Assembly: GCF_900100045.1 (NCBI RefSeq)
Contig: NZ_FNEA01000013.1
Coordinates: forward strand, 62,001 to 126,000
Length of the DNA: 64,000 nucleotides
Reading direction: 5' to 3'
Source: Paracoccus denitrificans
GTDB lineage: Bacteria; Pseudomonadota; Alphaproteobacteria; Rhodobacterales; Rhodobacteraceae
The translations under genes and the position numbers were made by a program. Position 1 is the first letter of the stretch, and the number at the start of each line of letters is the position of its first letter. Below, piece after piece: positions 34,651 to 44,400 of this stretch. The notes beneath the pieces were generated by a model. That model made no database searches and was not told the DNA's origin. It saw only the letters and a program-made list of their open reading frames with translations.

Positions 34651-37637
34651 ACCGCGACGATCAGGACCGCCCGGTCTATGGCGGTACACCCTCCGACTTC
34701 GCCGTGGTGCAGGCGATCCAGGAGATGAAGGCGCGCAGGCTGCGGGTAACCTTCTATCCCTTCATCCTGATGGACGTTCCGCCCGGCAACACCCTGCCGA
34801 ACCCCTATTCCGACAACGCCGCCGAGACCGGCCAACCTGCCTTCCCGTGGCGGGGCCGGATCACCTGTTCTCCGGCTGCGGGGTTCGCGGGGAGCGTCGA
34901 CAAGACCCCGACGGCGGCGACGCAGGTCGCGGCGCTATTCGGCGGGGCTACACCCGCGAACTTCTCCGTATCTGGCGAAACCGTCAACTGGACCGGCCCT
35001 GCCGGTGACTGGGGCCTGCGCCGGATGATCCTGCACTATGCCCATCTCTGTGCGGCCGCCGGGGGCGTCGATGCCTTCCTGATCGGCTCGGAGATGCGCG
35101 GGCTGACCACCATCCGCTCGGGCGCCAGCAGCTACCCCGCCGTGCAGGCCTTCCGTGATCTGGCGGCAGCCGTGCGCGCCATCCTCGGGCCGGGCACGAA
35201 GATCAGCTACGCGGCCGACTGGTCGGAGTATTTCGGGCACCAGCCAGGCGATGGCAGCGGCGACATGTTCTTCCATCTCGATCCGCTCTGGGCCGATCCC
35301 GAGATCGATTTCGTCGGCATCGACAACTACATGCCACTGTCCGACTGGCGCGACGGGTTCGAGCATGCCGACGCCGCCGATGGCTGGCCTGCCATCTACG
35401 ACCGGGCCTACCTTCAGGCGCACATCGCCGGCGGCGAAGGGTTCGACTGGTTCTACTCCTCGGCCGCCGACCGCACCGCGCAGGTCCGCACCCCGATTAC
35501 CGACGGCGCCCACGACAAGCCATGGGTCTTCCGATACAAGGATCTGCTCGCCTGGTGGTCTAACCCGCATTACAACCGCCCGGGTGGGGTCGAGAGCGGC
35601 ACGCCGACGGCATGGGTGCCGCAGTCGAAGCCGATCTGGTTCACCGAGCTCGGCTGCCCGGCCATCGACCGCGGCACCAACCAGCCGAATGTCTTTTTTG
35701 ATCCGAAGTCGTCAGAGAGCTTCACGCCGTACTTCTCGCGCGGCTGGCGCGACGACGCCATCCAGCGCGCCTATCTGGAGGCGACGTATCTCTGGTGGGG
35801 TCAGGGCGCGAACAACCCGCTGTCTACCGTCTACGGAGGCCGGATGGTGCATGTCCCCGAATGCGCCGCCTGGACCTGGGACGCGCGGCCCTATCCCTTC
35901 TTCCCGGCACTGACCGGCGTCTGGACCGATGGTCCGAACTGGCGGCTCGGCCATTGGCTCACCGGGCGGCTGGGCGCGGTCTCGCTCGCGGCCCTCGTCC
36001 GGCACCTGTGCCTGCGCGTCGGGTTGCCCGAAAGCCGCATCGACGTCACCGGCCTGTGGGGCGCGGTCGAGGGCTTTGTCATCGGGGCGCTGGAAAGCCC
36101 GCGTGCCTCGATCACCACGCTTGCACGGCATTTCGGCTTCGATGCCGTCGAGACCGAGGACGTGATCCGCTTTGTCATGCGCGGCCGGGCCTCCATCGCG
36201 ACCGTCGCGCCCGACGATCTTGTCGCCACACGCGAGGGCGACGTGCTGGAACTGACGCGCGGCCAGGAGACCGAGCTGCCGCAGGCGCTGAAATGGCAGC
36301 TGGCCCGTGCCGACGAGGATTACGACGCCGCCCTCGTCGAGGCGCGGCGCATCACGGTGGACACGACCCGGATCGCCTCGGAATCCTTCCCGATGGCGGT
36401 GCCGCCCGAGGAGGCCGAGCGCCGCTGCCGCCGCGCACTGATGGAGGCGTGGGTGGGGCGCGAGACGGCGGCGTTCCGCCTGCCGCCCTCGCGGCTTGCG
36501 CTCGATCCCGCCGACGTCATCCGGCTCGCCCATGACGGGCGGGAGATCGAGTTCCGTCTCGTCTCCGTCGCGGATGCCGAAGCCCGCGGTATCGAGGCGG
36601 TCCGCCAGGACCGGGCGACCTACGACCTGCCGCCCGGCGATCCCCGCGCGGCGTCGCTGACGCGCGCTGTCGTGTTCGGGGCGCCGGATGCGGTGCTGAT
36701 GGACCTGCCGCAGCTGACCGAGGACCAGCCCGCGCATCGGCCGCTGGTCGGCGCGCACGCCGTGCCCTGGCCGGGCGAGATGGCGGTGTTCCGCAGTCCT
36801 TCGACGGACGGGTTCGAACTGCTGACCAGCTTCGGCGCGCGAGCCCGCCTCGGCGCGCTGGTCTCGGACTTCTACGCGGGGCCGACGTCGCGCTTCGACC
36901 TCGGCAACGCTCTGGTCATCGATCTGCTGACCGGCACGCTGGAGAGCGTCACCGACCTGACCTTGTTCGGCGGTGCGAACGCGCTCGCCGTCGAGAGCGC
37001 ACCCGGCGCTTGGGAGATCGTGCAGGCGGGCGTGGCCGAACTGCTGGCGCCCGGTCGCTACCGCCTGACCCGGCTCCTGCGCGGCCAGCGCGGCACCGAG
37101 GGTGCGATGGGCAACCCGACCCCGGCCGGTGCCCGCATGGCGGTGCTGGACGCCTCGTTGAAACCGCTGCCCATCGCCGAGGCCGATCTCGGCATCCCCT
37201 GGAACTGGCGCATCGGCCCGGCGAGCCGCCCGGTCAGCGACGAGACCTATGTGGCGCAGAGCTTCACGCCGGTGGGCATGGGGCTGCGGCCGTTCTCGGT
37301 CGCCCATGTCGAGCAGCCATGGCGCACGCCGCGCACACCGGCCGACCTCACAATCCGCTGGACGCGGCGGTCCCGCGTGCTCTCGGCCGACAACTGGGGC
37401 GCGGTCGAAGTGCCGCTCGCCGAGGAAGTTGAAGCTTACCAGGTCGAGATCCTCGACGGCGCCGCCGTGAAGCGGGTGCTCGGCACGGGCACCACCAACG
37501 CGCTCTACACCGCCGCCCAGCAGACCGCCGATTGGGGCGCACCGCTCGGCCCCGGCAACACCCTCACCATTCGCATCTTCCAGCTCTCCGCCCTCGTCGG
37601 GCGGGGCGCGGCGCAGATCGTCACCCTCACCTTCTGA
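34647..37637 (+). CDS. GTA/phage baseplate-hub protein with TIM-barrel-like domain, N-terminally truncated
   Basis: A 996-residue frame that begins directly inside a conserved domain (DDQDRPVYGGTPSDFAVVQAIQEMKA), so about 250-300 N-terminal residues of a normal gene transfer agent orfg15-type protein are missing. Residues about 1-380 are the GTA TIM-barrel-like domain (FYPFILMDVPPGNTLPNPYS, YAADWSEYFGHQPGDGSGDMFFHLDPLWADPEIDFVGIDNY). The rest is the tail-hub part (MVHVPECAAWTWDARPYPFFPALTGVWTD, RYRLTRLLRGQRGTEGA). The nominal GTG start overlaps the citrate-synthase-like relic, marking a recombination joint. It is followed by a DUF2793 gene, but no other head or tail genes are present. It is a fragment of a GTA-like prophage and probably non-functional. 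Confidence 0.8.
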   Translation: MNRDDQDRPVYGGTPSDFAVVQAIQEMKARRLRVTFYPFILMDVPPGNTLPNPYSDNAAETGQPAFPWRGRITCSPAAGFAGSVDKTPTAATQVAALFGGATPANFSVSGETVNWTGPAGDWGLRRMILHYAHLCAAAGGVDAFLIGSEMRGLTTIRSGASSYPAVQAFRDLAAAVRAILGPGTKISYAADWSEYFGHQPGDGSGDMFFHLDPLWADPEIDFVGIDNYMPLSDWRDGFEHADAADGWPAIYDRAYLQAHIAGGEGFDWFYSSAADRTAQVRTPITDGAHDKPWVFRYKDLLAWWSNPHYNRPGGVESGTPTAWVPQSKPIWFTELGCPAIDRGTNQPNVFFDPKSSESFTPYFSRGWRDDAIQRAYLEATYLWWGQGANNPLSTVYGGRMVHVPECAAWTWDARPYPFFPALTGVWTDGPNWRLGHWLTGRLGAVSLAALVRHLCLRVGLPESRIDVTGLWGAVEGFVIGALESPRASITTLARHFGFDAVETEDVIRFVMRGRASIATVAPDDLVATREGDVLELTRGQETELPQALKWQLARADEDYDAALVEARRITVDTTRIASESFPMAVPPEEAERRCRRALMEAWVGRETAAFRLPPSRLALDPADVIRLAHDGREIEFRLVSVADAEARGIEAVRQDRATYDLPPGDPRAASLTRAVVFGAPDAVLMDLPQLTEDQPAHRPLVGAHAVPWPGEMAVFRSPSTDGFELLTSFGARARLGALVSDFYAGPTSRFDLGNALVIDLLTGTLESVTDLTLFGGANALAVESAPGAWEIVQAGVAELLAPGRYRLTRLLRGQRGTEGAMGNPTPAGARMAVLDASLKPLPIAEADLGIPWNWRIGPASRPVSDETYVAQSFTPVGMGLRPFSVAHVEQPWRTPRTPADLTIRWTRRSRVLSADNWGAVEVPLAEEVEAYQVEILDGAAVKRVLGTGTTNALYTAAQQTADWGAPLGPGNTLTIRIFQLSALVGRGAAQIVTLTF

Positions 37638-37647
37638 AGGCCATCCC

Positions 37648-38724
37648 ATGTCCGACGCCACCACCCATCTCCTGCTGCCCTACATTCTGGCGGCGCAGGC
37701 CCAGAAGCATGTCACCCACAACGAGGCGCTGCGGCTGCTCGACGGGCTCGTGCAGCTCTCGGTTCTAGACCGGGATCTGACCGCGCCTCCCGGCAGCCCC
37801 GCCGACGGTGACCGCTACATTGTGGCGTCGGGCGCCATCGGGGCGTGGACAGGCTGGGACCTGAACGTCGCGCTCTGGACCGACGGGGCCTGGCTTCGCC
37901 TTCCGCCACGGACCGGCTGGCGGGCGTGGGTCGAGGACGAGGGGCTGCTGCTGGTCTACGACGGCGCAGGCTGGGTCGGGACCACTCCCGCTGCGCTGCA
38001 GAACCTTGCGTTGCTGGGGCTGGGCACCACGGCCGACCCGGCCAATCCGTTCTCGGCCAAGCTCAACGCCGCGCTCTGGACCGCGAAGACTGTCGCGGAA
38101 GGCGGCACGGGCGATCTCTTCTACACCATGAACAAGGAAGCCGCCGGTCGCGACCTCGGGCTTACCTTCCAGACCGGCTATGTCACCAAGGCGCTGATGG
38201 GCCTGTTCGGTTCGGACAGGTTCCGGCTCGCGGTCTCCGCCGACGGCAGCACCTTCTTCGATGGGCTGATCGTCGACAACGCGACCGGCATCGTCGACCA
38301 GCCCCGGCTGCCGCGCTTCAAGGGCCATACCAACTACGACAACTATGTCGCCGTCGACACCTGGACGAAGATCGGCATCAACAACACCGACTATAACGAC
38401 CAGAGCGCGTTCGACGCCGGCAACAACCATTTCGTTGCGCCCGCCGCAGGCACCTACCTCTTCGGCGCCACGCTGCTCTACAAGGTCAACGCCAGCACCA
38501 ATGCGCGCATGCGCGGGCGGCTGGTGCTGAACGGCTCGACGGAGATCTGGGGATCGCGGGGCGAGGTTTCCGGGGCGCACGCCTCCGAGGCGACGGCGCT
38601 CTGGCTGCAGACCATGGTCCCGCTCGCGCAAGGCGACACGGTCGAACTGCAGGGCACCTTCCGCGCGGCGGACGGGTATTTCGCTGCCGATCACACGAGC
38701 TTTTGGGGCGCGAAGATCGGCTGA
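37648..38724 (+). CDS. DUF2793 tail protein with C1q-like C-terminal domain
   Basis: A 358-residue protein. Residues 1-110 are DUF2793 (LLLPYILAAQAQKHVTHNEALRLLDGLVQLSVLDRDLTAPPGSPADGDRYIV), found at the distal tail of GTA-like particles. A linker follows, and residues about 230-358 form a C1q/TNF-like jelly-roll (DNYVAVDTWTKIGINNTDYNDQSAFDAGNNHFVAPAAGTYLFGATLLYKV ... GDTVELQGTFRAADGYFAADHTSFWGAKIG), suited to receptor binding. It starts 10 bp after the hub gene and is intact. Confidence 0.83.
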   Translation: MSDATTHLLLPYILAAQAQKHVTHNEALRLLDGLVQLSVLDRDLTAPPGSPADGDRYIVASGAIGAWTGWDLNVALWTDGAWLRLPPRTGWRAWVEDEGLLLVYDGAGWVGTTPAALQNLALLGLGTTADPANPFSAKLNAALWTAKTVAEGGTGDLFYTMNKEAAGRDLGLTFQTGYVTKALMGLFGSDRFRLAVSADGSTFFDGLIVDNATGIVDQPRLPRFKGHTNYDNYVAVDTWTKIGINNTDYNDQSAFDAGNNHFVAPAAGTYLFGATLLYKVNASTNARMRGRLVLNGSTEIWGSRGEVSGAHASEATALWLQTMVPLAQGDTVELQGTFRAADGYFAADHTSFWGAKIG

Positions 38725-39058
38725 GCGGCGGGAGGGGGATAGGTGAAAGACGGGCCGAGGATCTTTCCGCAGGAGACATGAGGCGCCTCGACCGCAGCGT
38801 CACGCCCGGCCCGGTTCACGGATTCACGGTTTCAAAAAGCGGCAGGGATTCGCTGCAGGCGGATGATCGCACGGGATGCCGCGTCTGTCCCGCGTCGAAA
38901 CGGGCACAATTGTGCCCGGCTGCCTATGCCGGGGATCTCGGACTCTGTGGCCAAGCAAAGTGAATTCACGAGGAGAGCAAGAAAGCCGATATCATTGATC
39001 GGCCCCTGTGCTCTCTGAGTTTATGGAACTGTTGAGTATCCACGTCTGGGTACAACCC
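38725..39058. other. Gap between tail genes and IS200, no gene seen
   Basis: About 330 bp that hold only short unsupported frames. GAATTCACGAGGAGAG near 38961 looks like a ribosome site but no protein follows. The stretch is the edge between the phage fragment and the IS200. Confidence 0.4.
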
Positions 39059-39103
39059 TCCGACTTCCAGTCGGACCTGCTTCAGCGCGAAGAATCGGCT
39101 TAT

Positions 39104-39165
39104 GATCCTATCCTCCCGAAATGAGCCGCAGCCGGGGCAAGGGCTCATTTCGGGAGGATAGGATC
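39104..39165 (+). promoter_or_regulatory. 24-bp perfect stem sequestering the tnpA ribosome site
   Basis: Arms at 39104-39127 and 39142-39165 are exact reverse complements around a 14-base loop. The right arm contains GGGAGG and ends at the base before the tnpA ATG, so the hairpin hides the ribosome-binding site. In IS200 a similar 5' structure is known to keep transposase low and block read-through from outside. Confidence 0.85.
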
Positions 39166-39582
39166 ATGCACTATGACACCGGCAAGCACTGCGTTTTCTA
39201 TCATCGCTATCACATCGTCTGGTCGACGAAGTATCGCTACAAGGTGCGGATCGGGCCGCTGCGGCTCAGGGTGCGCGACATCTGCCGCCAGGTGTGCCGC
39301 GAGAACGGGGTCGACATCTTGCGCGGGGTGCTGTCGAGCGACCACGTCCACATGTTCGTGTCGGTGCCGCCCAGGCTCGCCATCTCGGATCTGGTGCGCA
39401 AGATGAAGGGCCGTTCGTCTTATCGGGTGCAGCGGGAATTTCCGCAGATCCGCAAGCGCTACTGGGGCTGCCGGTTCTGGGGTAGGGGCTATTTTTCAAC
39501 CACCAACGGCGCCATCACCGAAGACATCGTACTTCAGTACCTCGAAAATCACATCGCTGATCCTACCGGCGCCAGCCGGTAG
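39166..39582 (+). CDS. tnpA: IS200 transposase TnpA (HUH Y1 type)
   Basis: A 138-residue Y1 transposase: the HUH metal site is in SDHVHMFVSVPP, and the catalytic tyrosine is in EDIVLQYLENHI near the C-terminus. The N-terminus HCVFYHRYHIVWSTKYRYKV is typical. The start ATG at 39166 follows the hairpin directly. It cuts and joins single-stranded ends as a dimer. All key residues are present, so it may be active. Confidence 0.9.
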   Translation: MHYDTGKHCVFYHRYHIVWSTKYRYKVRIGPLRLRVRDICRQVCRENGVDILRGVLSSDHVHMFVSVPPRLAISDLVRKMKGRSSYRVQREFPQIRKRYWGCRFWGRGYFSTTNGAITEDIVLQYLENHIADPTGASR

Positions 39583-39586
39583 TCGT

Positions 39587-40213
39587 TCAGTGCTTCTGGT
39601 ACCTCGCCTTGGTCCGCCTCCCAATCAGCAAGGTCCTGCCATCTGGAAGCTTCCAAGAGTTTCGCCCGTTCACGCTGCTTCCACATATGGCAGCTGCCGC
39701 CGCTGACGCGGAAGAAAAGCTGTAATCGCTGGTAAAGTCGAGGAAATCCTCTTCCTGCTTCAACACGCCCGAGTCGAGCAGCGTCTTGCGCAGGGCACTG
39801 GTTCCGCGCGGAATCGTGGCGGCTGTATCGACCCGCGCTCGGGAACCCGCAAGAACAACGAAATCACCGGAGGCCCCGAGCTCCATCTCGGCGGCGAAGC
39901 CCGCACCGCGGAAAAAGAACAGCAGGCCGGGGGAAGGGCTGAGCGCAGGAACGGAGGGAGCGATAGTCGCCAGGTCGGCGATGCGCCCCCTCATCTCTCG
40001 AAACAGATCCCAGCCCAATGCGCCGACCAGCGTTTTGGTCTGATCCACGAATTCGTCCATTGCCGCCCGGTCGGGAAGTGGCAGTTTGCCAGCATCCCCG
40101 GCGGGAAGCTTGCTGTTCGGATGCGACCAGCGTGGATTGCTGCCTGTGCTGCGGATCAGGCAGGCCTCGACATAGCGCGCATGGCTTTTCGTCAGGTTCT
40201 CGTCCTTGCTGAT
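39587..40213 (-). pseudogene. GIY-YIG nuclease family protein with DUF4357, N-terminally truncated
   Basis: The minus-strand frame reads SKDENLTKSHARYVEACLI and NPRWSHPNSKLPAGDAGKLPL, the end of a GIY-YIG catalytic domain of the type fused to DUF4357. It continues with FVVLAGSRARVDTAATIPRGTSALRKTLLDSGVL and DYSFSSASAAAAAICGSSVNGRNSWKLPDGRTL, which is DUF4357. A stop codon and unrelated sequence replace the GIY-YIG N-terminus upstream of 40213. The product would have no intact nuclease. IS200 ends 4 bp beyond its stop codon. Confidence 0.75.
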
Positions 40214-40350
40214 CTACCATCGCCCTGAACGGCACACCGCTGCTATCGGGCTGAGTCCGATTGTGGCGTCGGTTCTGTGCAAGGATCCGCTTACCGACAC
40301 GGAGCTTGCCGTCCGCTTCGTCGGGGAGGCAGGATGGCGCATTTGTCGTA

Positions 40351-41019
40351 TTATTCGTCCGGATCGTCGACCAGGCAACCCATGCCATGACAGCCTTGAT
40401 AGTTGCCGTCCTCATCAAAGTTTGGCTCTCCCTGCGCATCAAATTGCGGCCTGGGGTCGATTTCATCGTCCGCGTCCGGATTGTCGACATAACAACCGAT
40501 CCCGTGACAGCCGCTGTAATCATTGACCTGGTAATAGTTGTTGGTGGTCGTGTGGGCGTGACCTCGGTGGTTGTGCTCATCGCTGGTCATGCTGCCGACA
40601 AGAGCGCCGATAACGGCGGCGCCGACGACAGCACCGACGTCATGGCCGTGATCGTCATAAGCACGAGCATTTGCATCGTGACCACCACCACGGCCATGAT
40701 GATAGCCGGCGACATCGGCAAAGACGCCGGCGCAGCCTTGGGCAACCCAGATGTATTGGCTTTTTGGATTGTAACCCCAAGTCTTGTTCAGAATGCACGA
40801 AGCGTTCGATATTTGATGGATGAGTTGCGGCTTCTTCAGCGGTCCAGCCCAGCATTCATCATATTTATGATTCCTCGAATGACACTCTACCGTGGCCTCG
40901 GCCATCACTGGAGCGGCTGCGGCGATGTTTATCCCCGCCCCCAACAGCGCAAAAATGGCGTAGCGGGCAATCAGATCGCGCCGCACAAGAGAAGCTGATT
41001 TTTTCCGTAGCATTTCCAT
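40351..41019 (-). CDS. DUF3011 secreted protein carrying two GCHGxGCxVDNPD motifs
   Basis: A 222-residue protein starting at the ATG at 41019 (AAGGA 4 bases upstream). A signal segment with an N-region RRDLIARYAIFALLG is cleaved near VMAEA. Residues about 43-105 are DUF3011 (TVECHSRNHKYDECWAG, NASCILNKTWGYNPK, YIWVAQGCAGVF). A His-rich part (about 108-160) includes a glycine-zipper-like hydrophobic stretch (VGAVVGAAVIGALVGS). The tail has the motif twice, at about 170-182 (GCHGIGCYVDNPD) and 209-221 (GCHGMGCLVDDPD). The same motif defines the micro-lipoprotein encoded just upstream. It is the last gene on this strand in cluster B. Possible metal binding by the His/Cys motifs is an inference. 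Confidence 0.78.
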   Translation of the reverse strand: MEMLRKKSASLVRRDLIARYAIFALLGAGINIAAAAPVMAEATVECHSRNHKYDECWAGPLKKPQLIHQISNASCILNKTWGYNPKSQYIWVAQGCAGVFADVAGYHHGRGGGHDANARAYDDHGHDVGAVVGAAVIGALVGSMTSDEHNHRGHAHTTTNNYYQVNDYSGCHGIGCYVDNPDADDEIDPRPQFDAQGEPNFDEDGNYQGCHGMGCLVDDPDE

Positions 41020-41179
41020 GTCCTTATCGTCAGGATCGAAGCTCTGGCACCATCATGCACCTGATCGTTTCCTGCTTTGCTGACCGCGCCCCCGCGTGGC
41101 ACCTTCAGTGGAAACCTGAAATCACCCGCATGTCGTGCCTCCCCCAACCATCGGCGGAGGAGGCATTGGAAGCGACTGT

Positions 41180-41377
41180 TCAGTAACCGAGGGGCGCGTT
41201 TCGGCAGTCTTGGCGCTGCGCCCCGTCCGAGCAGATCGGCCAATTGTCTGGATCATCGGGGTTATCGACCAAGCAGCCGACGCCGTGACAGCCATCATAA
41301 TCGTCATAGCCACTGGATTCGTCACAGGCCGCCAGAGGGGCGATTGCCAAAAGCACAATAAGAAGTCCGGTCCGCAT
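41180..41377 (-). CDS. Micro-lipoprotein with GCHGxGCxVDNPD motif (cluster B copy)
   Basis: A 65-residue lipoprotein with a good ribosome site (CAGGAGA). The lipobox is APLAAC at residues about 13-18, giving a mature chain of about 48 residues. It contains GCHGVGCLVDNPDDPDNWP and ends APLGY. It aligns along its full length with the protein at 21454-21648. Here the motif cysteines are present, making a C-H-G-x-G-C cluster that could bind metal or form disulfides. It lies between the DUF3011 gene and the autotransporter gene on the same strand. Confidence 0.78.
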   Translation of the reverse strand: MRTGLLIVLLAIAPLAACDESSGYDDYDGCHGVGCLVDNPDDPDNWPICSDGAQRQDCRNAPLGY

Positions 41378-41484
41378 TGATGTTCTCCTGAGGTGGTATT
41401 CGTGTGAAAGCAGGATGACGCTGGCTGGTCTTATCGCGTCATCTGGGTTAGCGTCTCATTCCGGTCCTTCGGATGTTCCCGTCT

Positions 41485-44400
41485 CTAGAAACGCATACTG
41501 AAGGTGGCGCCAAGGCGGTGCTCGCGCGCGTCCGAGGCAAGCTGGCCCTGATAGTCCAGTCGCATGATTGCCTTCTTTCCAAGGTTCATGTCGACGCCCA
41601 GGTCCAGCACAGCCGCGTTGCGGGCAATTGCCGCGCCGGCGATGTCGAAGTTTGCGCCCCCGGCAAAGGCCATTGCCAGTTCCGGGTCAACGTCACCGAA
41701 GGCATGGCGCCAGCCGATTCCGCCGCTGACCGCGAGGTCATGCTCAGCAGATCTGATCGTCGTAGCCGCGCGCAACCCGATCATGGTGAAGGTCGTGTTC
41801 ATCACCCCTTCTGCACCCCCAAGCGCCATGCTGCCGCCACGTTCGGCGAAGCTGTCTGTGCGCAACCGGACATGGGCCAGCCCGGCATAGGGCTCCAGTG
41901 CCATGTTGCCGTGATCGACACGGTGGCCGACCTCCGCAAACGCTTGCCAGACATGCCCATTATATTTCGACGAGAGCGGCGCGGCCATTTCACCGATGGC
42001 GGCGTGGCGATCTGTCTTCAAGCGGTAATCCGAATAGGTCAACCCGGCACGCAGGGCAGTCTGCCCCCATTCCGTGCCGGCATAGGCCCCGAGATGGATC
42101 CCGTTTCCTGATCCTGAGGAAACTCGATCATCCACGTCATACGAGCTGTCGCTCATCGCCAGCACGCCGCCCAGCCGCCAATCCTCGACTGGCGCATCAT
42201 AGCCAAGGACAAGGCCGTGGGTTCTGCGGTCAAGCTGCGCAGCATTGCCATCGCCATCTGTCCGACCCCGGGCGCCAAAGGCATGGCCCCAATAGACCGG
42301 CCCATCAATCGTGGCGACGGCATCGACCGCCCCGTCGGCGGTCAAGGCCATTACGCCACTCTTCGAGGCGCCGACCGTCCCGAATGCTGCGCGCAGACGT
42401 CCGTTTACCGCATCGCGCAGAAAGTGGCTTTCGTCGATCAACGCCCCCTGCATTGATGCATGGATCTCGCCCGAGACCGAGTCGAAGGCGCTCGCCGCCT
42501 CAGAGGCACCTAGATAAAGTGCCTCATCATAAAGCGGGTTGCCGCTGCCCAGTGACTCCAGCCCGAAAGCCGAAGAAGCCTGGTTCGCGCTTTGTGCCAC
42601 ATCGGCGAAGGCGATATCCGAACGCCTCACCTCCAGCACAACATTGGCAGGAGAATTGTTCAGCGCAAAGCTGAGGAACGGTGCATCCGTCACCAGATCC
42701 CCCGCCAGCATGTTATAACCACCAGAGACGCCGCCAGTTGCGTCCAGCAACAGATACTCGCGTCCCAGCGACAGTCGCCCAGCCGTGGCGCGGTCAAGTG
42801 TTACGCTTGCGCCATTTTCGATCAACGCCTGATCCGAGACAGCGATACCGGGTTGGGCACCCCCAGCCACCGGACCGAATACGAGGGTCGAGCCTGCCTG
42901 CTGGGTAAAGCTTCCTTCAACCTTCAACGGTACCGCGCCGCCTGTGGCTACCGCGCCGCCATCGGCTACCGTCAAGCCGTGGAAGGTGCCCGTGCCGCCT
43001 GCCGTGCCGCCATTCTGCACGGTCGTATGATCATTCACGGTGCCGTCATTGGCAAAACCGCCGGAAACAAGAACCTTACTGGCAAGCGACCCTTTCGAGG
43101 TCAGGACCAATCCTGCACCGGTATTGATCCTGGTCGCACCGGTATACTGATTGTTGCCGGCCAGCGTCTGCACGCCACCCTGAACGATCAGGCCGCCGCC
43201 GTGATGCGTGTTTTCCGCGTCAAGGTCGGTGATCGTCCCTCTGAAACTGTCCTGCGCCGCCGTCAGCACCAGATTGCGGTCGTAAAGCAGCACCGTGCCA
43301 GAGCCGGACAGGCTGCGAATCCGCGCATCATTATACGCATCTGACACCCCCCAGAATGCGATGCGATTACCCTTGTCGCCGATGTCCAGCGTGCCATCCG
43401 CCACCACCCGCGACGAGGTTTCGATGCTGCCGATGCCGGCCAGTTCGAGCTTGCCATCCGTCTCAATCACGGTCTGACCGGTATAGGTGTTGGCATTGGA
43501 AAGCCGCAACTGGGCGTGTTTTGCCACCGTCAGATCGCCAGCGCCCGAGATCACCCCGGCCGCGCCGAAATAGCCAACGGTGTATTCGGTCCCGTCATCA
43601 TCCTTCATGGGAAACGGGCTGCCCATCTCTGCCGTTACCCGCGACAGCCCGATTTCGTCCACAGCAGGGGTATCCGTGGTGAAATTGTTGGCGCTGACAA
43701 AATATGGCGTATAGGCGGTGGACTGGTTTTCCAGGTCATACATGACCGACTGGCTCACAAAGAAGTCCATACCAGCTATGAACTGCACCGGCGTGTCTGC
43801 GTTCCCCTCGATCTCGACGACATCAATGTTGGAAAGACCGACCGGCATACCCTCCCCCGCCACAAGATTCAGCGAAGGGATCGTCTTGTTGCCATCCTTG
43901 TCGATGTCGACCCTGACCCCGGACGCGACAAGGGCATTCAGACGCGCCGTGCTGATGGTGATCTGCCCACCGCCTGGTGTTCCGGTGTCCAGCAACGTGG
44001 CAACCTTGGTGAGGCTGGGGGCGGCATCATCGTCACCGAATGCCAGGGTGTAATTCCCCTCGAACTCGGCAGAGGCAGGTGCGCCAGATCCGGGGAAGTT
44101 AGGCAAGGTACCCTTGGCGTCGTCGCCATTCTTGTCGCCCCAGGGCATGACCGAGGTGAACTGTGCACGAACCGCAGAATTCACATCCACGATCAGGCAG
44201 GGGGAACAACCCGGTGTAAGACCCTGCTTGCCCGACTCGGTATTGCCGTTGGCGGCAATGACATAGCCCGTCTTCGTCGCCCGCCCGATCAGCCCCGATG
44301 TGCTTGCCCATTCGCGGCCCAGGTAGTCGCCGGCACCGAAGGTTCCCCAAAGGGTTCCGCCATCGTCAATGGGCTTGTCCTGTGCCATCTGCTTGCGGGC

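Larger units (their letters stand above)
39059..39582 (+). mobile_element. IS200-type insertion sequence
   Basis: One tnpA gene is bounded by subterminal hairpins: TCCGACT-TCC-AGTCGGA at 39059-39075 on the left and CTACCGGC-GCCA-GCCGGTAG at 39563-39582 on the right, the latter overlapping the tnpA stop codon. IS200 elements lack terminal inverted repeats and move as single strands recognised through such hairpins. The true tips lie a little outside the given limits. It looks complete. Confidence 0.82.
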
